DNA of 64,000 nt from Marinobacter pelagius. GTDB lineage: Bacteria > Pseudomonadota > Gammaproteobacteria > Pseudomonadales > Oleiphilaceae. The stretch lies in NCBI RefSeq assembly GCF_003315345.1, contig NZ_QNRO01000015.1:35884-99883 (forward strand), written 5' to 3'. The position numbers were made by a program, and so were the translations under genes. Every line of letters begins with the position of its first letter. Position 1 is the stretch's first letter. A model generated the notes under the pieces. It made no database searches. It was given only the letters and a program-made list of their open reading frames with translations, and had not been told where the DNA came from. Positions 56,583 through 64,000 of this stretch are shown one piece after another.

Positions 56583-56777
56583 GAATCCTTCCCTGCAAAC
56601 CATCTGGTTTGATGCTTACTGCCGAACAGCCGTGCGGCACATCGACAGTATTCTTACCGCCGTAATAATATTAGAACAGTATCACGGGATTATGACGTAG
56701 AATTGTTACAAGTCATTTTTTGAACGCGCGAGTGGGCGTTCAATACCCGGGAACCCGGTAAGGAAGATGCGTGGTCT
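56583..56777. promoter_or_regulatory. Shared glgC/glgB divergent promoter region
   Basis: 195 bp, AT-richer than the flanks, the only gap in the glucan locus where both arms can start. Not resolved into specific sites. Confidence 0.45.
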
Positions 56778-58664
56778 ATGGAAAGCCCGACCCTGAGCGA
56801 ATTTGATTTATACCTTTTCGGCGAAGGCCGCCACTGGCACATCTACAACGTGCTGGGAGCCCATATCCAGACCCGGAACGGTACCGAGGGTGTGCGGTTC
56901 GCAGTCTGGGCACCCAATGCCACTGCGGTCAGCGTTGTCGGAGACTTCAATGACTGGGCTCCCGGACACCACCCCATGGCCGTGCACGGGGCCTCCGGCG
57001 TCTGGTCCGTGTTCATTCCGGGTGCCGGCGCCGGTAGCCAGTACAAGTTTGCCATTACCACCCGGTCCGGCAAGCAAGTCTTCAAGACCGATCCGTATGG
57101 CCAGTTTTTCGAACTTCGCCCCTCCAACGCGGCCGTGGTGGTCCAGCGCGGCAGTTACAGCTGGGGAGATGGCGACTGGCTGGCCCGGCGCAGCAAGTGG
57201 GCCTGGCAGAAATCGCCCGTCTCCGTTTACGAGGTGCACGCCGCTTCCTGGCAACACCACGGATCAGGACGATGGCTGACCTATCGGGAACTGGCGGACC
57301 AGCTGATTCCCTATGTCCGGGAACAAGGCTTCACCCATATCGAATTGCTGCCGGTTACTGAACACCCCCTGGATGAATCCTGGGGCTACCAGACCACGGG
57401 CTACTTTGCCCCCACCAGCCGTTTCGGCACCCCCGACGATCTGCGTTACCTGATCGATCAGTGCCACCGCAATGATCTCGGGGTGATCCTGGACTGGGTA
57501 CCCGGCCATTTCCCGGAAGATGCGCACGCGCTGGCCAAATTCGATGGCACCGCCCTCTACGAGCATGAGGACCCCCGCCGCGGGCAGCACAAGGACTGGG
57601 GCACCCTGATCTACAATTACGGTCGCCACGAAGTCCGCAATTTTCTCATCGGCAGTGCCCTGTACTGGCTGGACACCTTCCACATAGACGGCCTGAGAGT
57701 GGATGCGGTAGCCTCCATGCTCTATCTCAACTACTCCCGCAATCCCGGCGAGTGGCTCCCAAACGTCCATGGCGGCCATGAGAATCTCGAGGCCATCGAC
57801 TTCCTGAAAAGCCTGAACCAGACCTGCCAGAGCCGGTTCCCGGGCACACTGGTGATCGCCGAGGAATCCACCTCCTGGCCTCGGGTGACTCGCCCGCCGG
57901 AAATCGGAGGGCTGGGATTCAATCTGAAATGGAATATGGGCTGGATGCACGATTCCCTCGAATACCTTCAGCAGGATCCCATCTACCGCCAATACCACCA
58001 CGACAAGCTCACGTTCGGTTTGCTGTACGCGTTCTCCGAAAACTTCATGCTGCCGCTCTCCCATGATGAAGTCGTCCACGGCAAGGCCAGTCTGCTGAAC
58101 AAGATGCCCGGTGACGACTGGCAGCAGCGGGCCAATCTGCGCCTGCTGTTCAGCTTCCAGTTCACCTACCCCGGCTCCAAACTGCTGTTCATGGGAGGAG
58201 AATTCGGACAGCGCCGGGAATGGAGCGAATCCCGGGAGCTGGACTGGTACCTCCTGCAGTATCCCGAGCATCGCGGTCTCCAGAAACTGGTGCAGGACCT
58301 GAACGGACTTTACCGGAGAGAACCGTCCCTGTACGCCCGTGATTACTACGGTGACGGCTTCGAATGGATCGACTGCCACGATTCACCCCAGTCGATCATA
58401 AGCTACCTGCGCCGCGCCGGGGACGAGGTCACGGTGGTGGTCATCAACTTCACCCCGGTGCCCCGGTACGGGTACCGGATCGGCGTTCCCAGCGGAGGGC
58501 GCTGGGTGGAAGTGCTGAATTCGGACTCGGAATACTACGGCGGGAGTAACGTCGGCAACCCGTACGGTCTTGAAGCCCGCGAGGTGCCCTGGATGGACCG
58601 CCCCTGCTCCCTCGAACTCACACTGCCGCCCCTGGCAGCCGTTGTTCTCAGGCCGGAATCATGA
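56778..58664 (+). CDS. glgB: 1,4-alpha-glucan branching enzyme
   Basis: 628 residues. CBM48 ([22 protein letters not shown]) plus a GH13_9 catalytic domain with nucleophile Asp in [12 protein letters not shown], acid Glu in [10 protein letters not shown] and [12 protein letters not shown]. It lacks the extra N1 domain of longer GlgBs. It stops at the start of glgA with a 4-bp overlap. Confidence 0.94.
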   Translation: MESPTLSEFDLYLFGEGRHWHIYNVLGAHIQTRNGTEGVRFAVWAPNATAVSVVGDFNDWAPGHHPMAVHGASGVWSVFIPGAGAGSQYKFAITTRSGKQVFKTDPYGQFFELRPSNAAVVVQRGSYSWGDGDWLARRSKWAWQKSPVSVYEVHAASWQHHGSGRWLTYRELADQLIPYVREQGFTHIELLPVTEHPLDESWGYQTTGYFAPTSRFGTPDDLRYLIDQCHRNDLGVILDWVPGHFPEDAHALAKFDGTALYEHEDPRRGQHKDWGTLIYNYGRHEVRNFLIGSALYWLDTFHIDGLRVDAVASMLYLNYSRNPGEWLPNVHGGHENLEAIDFLKSLNQTCQSRFPGTLVIAEESTSWPRVTRPPEIGGLGFNLKWNMGWMHDSLEYLQQDPIYRQYHHDKLTFGLLYAFSENFMLPLSHDEVVHGKASLLNKMPGDDWQQRANLRLLFSFQFTYPGSKLLFMGGEFGQRREWSESRELDWYLLQYPEHRGLQKLVQDLNGLYRREPSLYARDYYGDGFEWIDCHDSPQSIISYLRRAGDEVTVVVINFTPVPRYGYRIGVPSGGRWVEVLNSDSEYYGGSNVGNPYGLEAREVPWMDRPCSLELTLPPLAAVVLRPES

Positions 58665-60106
58665 AACGGGTTCTTTTTGTTACCAGTGAAGTCTACCCGG
58701 TCATCAAGACCGGTGGCCTTGCGGACGTCTCGGCCAGCCTGCCCGAGGCCCTGAGCCGTCAGGATTGTGATATCCAGATAATGCTGCCCGGCTACCCGGC
58801 TGCCCTGGAGGCCGCACGCACCGCCGGCAGCCGGCGCAAGGCGAGGCTGAGCATTGGCCAGTACCATGTCACGCTCTGGCGCACCCGACTGCCCGGCACC
58901 GCCGTCAGCCTCTGGCTGGTGGACTGCCCCGCGCTTTTCGACCGGCCGGGTAATCCCTATCAGAACGAGGAAGGACAGGACTGGTGGGACAACGCCCATC
59001 GGTATCAGCTGTTCTGCCGGGTCGCGGCCATGATGGCCAGCGGCCAGCTGGGTCTTGGCTGGACGCCGGACATTGTGCACTGCAACGACTGGCAGTCCGC
59101 CCTGGTGCCGGTTTTCCTGGATCATCTTCCCAACCGGCCCGGCACCGTGTTCACCATCCATAACCTGGCGTACCAGGGCCTTTTTTCCCAGGAGACGTTC
59201 CGGGCGATGGGGCTGCCGGATTCACTCTGGCGTTTCGACCGGCTGGAATTCCACGATCAGCTGTCCTTCATCAAGGGCGGGCTGGTTTACGCCGACAGGA
59301 TCACCACGGTCAGTCCCACCTATGCCCTCGAAATCCAGACCCCGGAGTTCGGGTATGGCCTGGATGGCCTGCTGAGATACCGTTCCGATCGCCTCTCCGG
59401 AATCCTCAACGGCATCGATACCCGGATCTGGAACCCGTCGGATGACCGGTACCTCGACTTTCACTACGGCCCCGACAGTCTCAGCAACAAGAGCCAGTGC
59501 AAGGCCCGACTACAGCAACAGCTCGGGCTGGAAGTGAACGGCGCGCCCCTGTTCGGATCCATCGGACGGCTGGTAGAGCAGAAAGGTATCGACTGGCTGC
59601 TGGCTGTCATTCCGCCCCTTCTTGAAAAGGGCTGCCAGTTTGCCATTCTGGGCTCGGGCGAGCCGCGATATACCGATCCCCTCCGGGCCCTCGCACGGGA
59701 TCATCCGGAGCAGGTTTCCCTGACCGTGGGTTATGACGAGCCGCTGGCACACAGGATCACGGCCGGGGCCGACATGTTCCTGATGCCCTCCCGTTTCGAG
59801 CCCTGCGGTCTCAACCAGATGTTCAGTCTGCGCTACGGCACTATCCCGGTTGTGCATGCTGTCGGCGGACTTAAAGATACTGTTGTCGATCCAGGCCAGG
59901 CCGCTGGCAGCCGTGCCACCGGCTTCTGCTTCGAGCGTCCCAACGAGGATGCCTTCCTGCATGCCATCGACCGGGCGCTGGAGTACTACAGCAATCGCAA
60001 GCAATGGCGACACCTGCAGCGCAACGGAATGGCGGGGGATTATTCCTGGAAGTACCGGGCCCGAGAGTATCTGGCCCTGTACCAATCGATTCTGACCGAA
60101 CAATGA
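58661..60106 (+). CDS. glgA: Glycogen synthase (ADP-glucose)
   Basis: 481 residues, GT5. The N-terminal [13 protein letters not shown] motif binds ADP-glucose; C-terminal [32 protein letters not shown] is typical. Translationally coupled to glgB (ATGA). Standard length. Confidence 0.95.
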   Translation: MKRVLFVTSEVYPVIKTGGLADVSASLPEALSRQDCDIQIMLPGYPAALEAARTAGSRRKARLSIGQYHVTLWRTRLPGTAVSLWLVDCPALFDRPGNPYQNEEGQDWWDNAHRYQLFCRVAAMMASGQLGLGWTPDIVHCNDWQSALVPVFLDHLPNRPGTVFTIHNLAYQGLFSQETFRAMGLPDSLWRFDRLEFHDQLSFIKGGLVYADRITTVSPTYALEIQTPEFGYGLDGLLRYRSDRLSGILNGIDTRIWNPSDDRYLDFHYGPDSLSNKSQCKARLQQQLGLEVNGAPLFGSIGRLVEQKGIDWLLAVIPPLLEKGCQFAILGSGEPRYTDPLRALARDHPEQVSLTVGYDEPLAHRITAGADMFLMPSRFEPCGLNQMFSLRYGTIPVVHAVGGLKDTVVDPGQAAGSRATGFCFERPNEDAFLHAIDRALEYYSNRKQWRHLQRNGMAGDYSWKYRAREYLALYQSILTEQ

Positions 60107-60154
60107 AAACGAAACTGACCCCAAGTCAGCAGGTTCCTTTACAGGAGGACGACC

Positions 60155-62707
60155 ATGAACAAGGCCACAGAGTTCCGGCTTGAAGCACGCCCCAGGATTC
60201 CGGAAGGTCTTGAACGACTGGAAGAGCTGGCCAACGATCTGTTCTACAGCTGGGACCACGGTGTCAGGAACCTGTTCGCCCGCATTGATCCGGTACTCTG
60301 GCAGCGGGTCGAGCACAATCCAAAGCTGTTCCTTCGCCGGGTAGCCCAGGAACGTCTGGATGACGCGGCGCAGGATCGGGCATTCCTGGCAGAATACCGT
60401 CAGGTTCTGAGCAGTTACGATGTCTATGTCGAGTCCGAGCCTGGGCCGGAAGTGACCGAAATACTGGATCCCGAACGGGACCTGGTGGCCTATTTCTGTG
60501 CCGAGTTCGGTTTCCATGAAAGCTTTCCGATCTACTCCGGCGGTCTCGGGATTCTGGCTGGGGATCACTGCAAGGCAGCGAGCGACCTGGGCCTGCCCTT
60601 CGTGGCCGTGGGCCTGCTGTACCAGCAGGGCTACTTCATCCAGACTATCGACGCCCAGGGCCATCAGATCGCCCGCTACAAAACCCATTCCAGCGACGAA
60701 CTCCCGATCTCCCCGGTGGAGGTGGATGGAGTGCCGCTGAAGCTTACCGTGCCCTTCCCCGGACGGATGGTCACGGCGCGGGTTTGGGAAGCCCGGGTCG
60801 GACATATCCGTCTCTATCTTCTGGACAGTAACACCGCCGAAAACAGTCCGGACGACCAGAATCTCACGCTCCAGCTCTACGGCGGCGACGAGTCCACCCG
60901 GATCAGCCAGGAAATGCTGCTGGGCATTGGCGGCGCCCGCGTACTGGAAGCCCTCGGCCTGAAACCCACTGCCTGGCACATCAACGAAGGGCATGCCGCC
61001 TTCCAGATCCTTGAACGATGTCGTCAGTTGATGCAGCAAGATCTGGATTTCGACGCCGCATTGGAAGCCGTTGCAGCCTCAACGCTGTTCACCACTCACA
61101 CGCCGGTTCCGGCGGGCCATGATATCTTCTCCCGGGAGCTGGTCCACCATGCCCTCGGTCACTACCTGGAGGAATCCGGCCTGGATTTCGAAAAGGTCTT
61201 TGCTCTTGGTATCCGCGATGGCGGAGACAGGTTTAACATGACCACCCTGGGGCTTCGGGGCTCCCGTTTCCATAACGGCGTCAGCCGCATCCACGGTGGC
61301 GTGGCATCGCAAATGGAAGGGTATGTCTGGCCACAGGTTCCCTCTTCCGAAAATCCGCTCGGCTATATCACTAACGGCGTCCACGTGCCGACGTTCCTGG
61401 CCCCGGAATGGGCAAGCCTGTTCGATATCCAGGCGCCAACCTGGAAAAGCGAACTGCGGAATCCCGATTTCTGGAATTTCGTTGACCACATTCCCGACTA
61501 TCACTACTGGAGTGTGCACAAGGCCCTGAAGCAGCAAATGGGTGAATTCGTGGTGGAGCAACTGGCGAGGCAGCACGAACGCAACGGTACCGGTCACTCG
61601 GTGACGGAGCGGATGACGCGGCAGCTGGTATCTCCGGAAAAAGACACCCTGGTGATCGGGTTTGCGCGGCGGTTTGCCACCTACAAACGCGCCACCCTGA
61701 TCTTTTCGGACCTGGAACGTCTCGAGCGCCTCCTGACCAACCCAGAGCACCCGGTGGTATTGATCTTCGCCGGCAAGGCCCACCCGAAGGACAAACCGGG
61801 TCAGCAACTGATCAAGGTCATACATGACCTCTCCATGCGTCCCTCCCTGATGGGCCATATCATTCTCCTGGAGGATTATGACCAAGCCATGGCTCGTTAC
61901 CTGCTCGCCGGTGTCGATGTCTGGCTCAATAACCCGGAGTATCCGAAAGAAGCCAGCGGCACCTCCGGTGAAAAAGCTGCCCTGAACGGTGCCCTCAATC
62001 TCAGCGTTCTCGATGGCTGGTGGGGCGAGGGTTACGACGGCACCAACGGCTGGGCCATTACCCCCAGGGATACCGGCCTGGATCCGGAATTCCGCAATGA
62101 GGAGGAAGCCCGGGACCTCCTGGACCTGTTGGAGTACGAGATTGTTCCGCTTTACTACGACCGGGCCTCCCAGGGCTATTCCAAGGGCTGGGTAGCCCGT
62201 TCGAAGGCCTCCATGAAAACCATCACGCCCAGGTTCAACAGCCAGCGCATGGTGATGGACTATGTGGAACGCTACTACGAGCCCGCCTCCGCCCAGGGTC
62301 GAAGGTTACTGGCGGATGACGCCAGCAAAGCTCGTGAACTGGCGGAATGGAAAGCGAGAGTGCGTGACGCCTGGCCGGGCGTTTCCCTGTCTGTCGTTGG
62401 CTGCGTGGAATGCCGGTGCGCCTATGACGAAACGGTGGAGTTACGGGTCGAAGCGGTGCTCAATGGTCTGACGGCCGAAGATGTCAGGGTGGAATGCGTC
62501 GTCACACCGGAATGCACCGGCAGCCACGATGCACCCGGTACCGATCGCTTCCTGCTTGAAATGGAAAGCGAACAGGACGGTCAAACCGTGTTTGCAATAC
62601 AGGTTCCACCGCCCTATCCCGGCCTGCAGACGCTCCGGCTGCGCATGTATCCCTATCACCCGGCGCTGACCCACCTGCTGGAGATGGGTGCGATGCTCTG
62701 GGTCTAG
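60155..62707 (+). CDS. Alpha-glucan phosphorylase, copy 2
   Basis: 850 residues, GT35. CAEFGFHESFPIYSGGLGILAGDHCKAASDLG matches copy 1, and the PLP Lys is K607 in EASGTSGEKAALNG. The residue before the Lys is Glu where copy 1 and most relatives have Met. 48 bp after glgA (hairpin-like GACCCCAAGTC in the gap). It probably degrades glycogen or maltodextrin, perhaps with different preference from copy 1. Its end overlaps the convergent acyltransferase gene by 4 bp. Confidence 0.9.
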   Translation: MNKATEFRLEARPRIPEGLERLEELANDLFYSWDHGVRNLFARIDPVLWQRVEHNPKLFLRRVAQERLDDAAQDRAFLAEYRQVLSSYDVYVESEPGPEVTEILDPERDLVAYFCAEFGFHESFPIYSGGLGILAGDHCKAASDLGLPFVAVGLLYQQGYFIQTIDAQGHQIARYKTHSSDELPISPVEVDGVPLKLTVPFPGRMVTARVWEARVGHIRLYLLDSNTAENSPDDQNLTLQLYGGDESTRISQEMLLGIGGARVLEALGLKPTAWHINEGHAAFQILERCRQLMQQDLDFDAALEAVAASTLFTTHTPVPAGHDIFSRELVHHALGHYLEESGLDFEKVFALGIRDGGDRFNMTTLGLRGSRFHNGVSRIHGGVASQMEGYVWPQVPSSENPLGYITNGVHVPTFLAPEWASLFDIQAPTWKSELRNPDFWNFVDHIPDYHYWSVHKALKQQMGEFVVEQLARQHERNGTGHSVTERMTRQLVSPEKDTLVIGFARRFATYKRATLIFSDLERLERLLTNPEHPVVLIFAGKAHPKDKPGQQLIKVIHDLSMRPSLMGHIILLEDYDQAMARYLLAGVDVWLNNPEYPKEASGTSGEKAALNGALNLSVLDGWWGEGYDGTNGWAITPRDTGLDPEFRNEEEARDLLDLLEYEIVPLYYDRASQGYSKGWVARSKASMKTITPRFNSQRMVMDYVERYYEPASAQGRRLLADDASKARELAEWKARVRDAWPGVSLSVVGCVECRCAYDETVELRVEAVLNGLTAEDVRVECVVTPECTGSHDAPGTDRFLLEMESEQDGQTVFAIQVPPPYPGLQTLRLRMYPYHPALTHLLEMGAMLWV

Positions 62708-63882
62708 CGGGAATTGGCCTGAAGTGCTGTGACCACCGGATTGGCGTACATATCCAAGAGATAGGGCCGAATGGCCGGGTCACAGGCTTCCAGACGCCGC
62801 TCCATTTCCGCCTCGGCCGCGGCAATATCCGCCGGTGACCAGGTTTCGGCGGTCACGACGGATTCGGTAACCGTTTCCGGGGTGGCGTGGGCGTCCGGAT
62901 GCAGTCCACGCTGCTGGTAGGCTACCAGGTTCGAGGCATGCAGGTGGTAATTGGCGTGCATCTCACGATCGATGCGGCTCGCCAGTTCCTTCGGGTTTTC
63001 CGGGGCGTCCGCGATGGGGGCGCCGAAGTGCACATGAACGTGGCCCTTGAAACCGGTAAGGCCCTTCACGATCTGCTCGCTGTCCTCTCCCTCGGTCTTG
63101 GTGTAGCTGCCGGTCCGCGCCCGTGTCTCCAGCTCCCTGGCCTTGTCCACGTCGCAGGGGTCATACTCGTAGGAAATGGAAACCGGCACGATGTGCAGGC
63201 GGTTCATGGCCTCACCGAAGCTCAGACCGCTCTTCTTCCGGCTCATGTAGAACATCTTGATGATGGCCGGATCGGTGTAGTCCAGACCATCCTTGGCGCG
63301 ACCTTCCCTCTGGGCAATCCAGATGCTGTGATTGGTGTCGATACTGTGGTTGATGAACGCGGAAAGCGTCATGTATGCATCCCGCATTTCCCGCGGGCTG
63401 GTCATGTTCCTGCGCACCACAAAGCTCTTGTTGAGCCGCATCATCTCCGCGAACACCCGGTTCTGTAGCAGGTTGTCACCGATCGCAATGCGCGTGGTGT
63501 AGAAACCGTTCTGGAACAACAGGTAGTTGACCACCATGGGATCGAACACGATGTCCCGGTGGTTGGAAATGAACAGATGGGCGCTGTGCTTGTCCAGATT
63601 CTCCAGGCCACTGGTGGTGACCCGGGTGGTGGTACCCTCGACCAGCTCACCCACGTAAGAGGACAGCCTGGCCTGTAAGTCATCCACGCGGGTGAAATGA
63701 CCAAAATTGCTGATCAGCCAGCGGCGGAGGAAAAACCGCAGTACCGCGGGCGCCCAGCGCTCCAGTGTCGGCGACTTGAAACGCCCGACCATGTCGAGAA
63801 ACTCCCGGTCATTGACCAGGCGCTGAATGGCCGGACCGGTTTCTTCGTCCGAATACGGACGGATGGCATCAAATTCTTGCAT
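62704..63882 (-). CDS. Glycerolipid acyltransferase (PlsC/PlsB-like)
   Basis: 392 residues. Acyltransferase block FISNHRDIVFDPMVVNYLL (His108) is followed by a FVVRRNMTSPREM and a IAQREGRAKDG substrate-binding block. The Asp that usually lies five residues after the His is one residue later here, with another Asp at +2. Expected to acylate glycerol phosphate lipids at the membrane face. No signal peptide; C-terminal extension of unknown role. Confidence 0.82.
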   Translation of the reverse strand: MQEFDAIRPYSDEETGPAIQRLVNDREFLDMVGRFKSPTLERWAPAVLRFFLRRWLISNFGHFTRVDDLQARLSSYVGELVEGTTTRVTTSGLENLDKHSAHLFISNHRDIVFDPMVVNYLLFQNGFYTTRIAIGDNLLQNRVFAEMMRLNKSFVVRRNMTSPREMRDAYMTLSAFINHSIDTNHSIWIAQREGRAKDGLDYTDPAIIKMFYMSRKKSGLSFGEAMNRLHIVPVSISYEYDPCDVDKARELETRARTGSYTKTEGEDSEQIVKGLTGFKGHVHVHFGAPIADAPENPKELASRIDREMHANYHLHASNLVAYQQRGLHPDAHATPETVTESVVTAETWSPADIAAAEAEMERRLEACDPAIRPYLLDMYANPVVTALQANSR

Positions 63883-64000
63883 TGAAACCCTGTTATTATC
63901 GTATCTAAGGAAGGTCTGAATAACTGCTGATATTTGCCCATCTTGGGTTTAAACGGCAAAAAATCGAAGATTCAGACACTATTTTCCCTTTATTTGTGTG

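Noticed and set aside
59510..61039. 509-codon minus-strand open frame
   Set aside because: Antisense to glgA and the second phosphorylase; a shadow of high-GC coding DNA.
1..64000. tRNA or rRNA genes
   Set aside because: No stretch with cloverleaf features or rRNA sequence was recognised by eye; a tRNA scan would be decisive.

Overview
The window looks like a chromosomal segment of a marine gammaproteobacterium, most likely Marinobacter or a close relative. That is an inference from gene content: high GC outside one island, a Sox thiosulfate-oxidation operon, DabAB-type inorganic carbon uptake, malate:quinone oxidoreductase and a glycogen cluster. No rRNA or tRNA genes were recognised.

Layout. 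1-1.3 kb: 3' part of glutathione reductase. 1.3-6.5 kb (minus): a three-gene unit of TonB-dependent receptor, orphan periplasmic binding protein and hybrid histidine kinase. 6.6-10.5 kb: a J-domain-like membrane protein, an SBF-type transporter with its GntR regulator, and a Baeyer-Villiger-type flavin monooxygenase. 10.6-15.7 kb: a LysR regulator divergent from dabB-dabA. 15.7-21.3 kb: housekeeping and accessory genes (fabH, ydcH, MFS, MscS, isochorismatase-like hydrolase with divergent LysR).

21.5-29.1 kb is an accessory island with visibly lower GC. It opens with a glycine-zipper gene broken by an in-frame amber codon and a decayed tyrosine-recombinase fragment. It then carries four poorly known genes (two exported Cys-rich proteins, a small membrane protein, a UDG-fold-like protein) and ends with an intact copy of the same recombinase. 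The two recombinase copies are direct repeats bracketing the cargo.

29.4-32.6 kb: mqo and an isocitrate-dehydrogenase-like gene that appears to carry an internal tandem duplication. 32.6-34.5 kb is largely non-coding, with a cluster of 30-bp GGGGTCAGATGAA palindromes, a monohaem cytochrome c and a 50-residue DUF1127-like gene. 34.5-43.6 kb (minus) is one compact operon, soxCDXYZAKB followed by DsrE-like, GlcG-like, DsbG-like and metallo-beta-lactamase-fold genes; a second MBL gene lies divergent upstream. Together they would oxidise thiosulfate in the periplasm and pass electrons to c-type cytochromes. 44.9-48.3 kb: RimK-associated-type protease, AcpH, outer-membrane barrel protein and TrkH.

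48.3-62.7 kb is a glycogen/alpha-glucan locus. The minus-strand arm is glgC, GH57, malQ, PilZ, SDR and a glucan phosphorylase. The plus-strand arm is glgB, glgA and a second phosphorylase. The two arms diverge from a shared 56.6-56.8 kb promoter region and cover synthesis (glgC/A/B), disproportionation (malQ, GH57) and phosphorolysis. The window ends with an acyltransferase gene convergent with the second phosphorylase.

The best candidates for something undescribed are the receptor/binding-protein/kinase unit, the recombinase-flanked island and the duplicated IDH-like enzyme.
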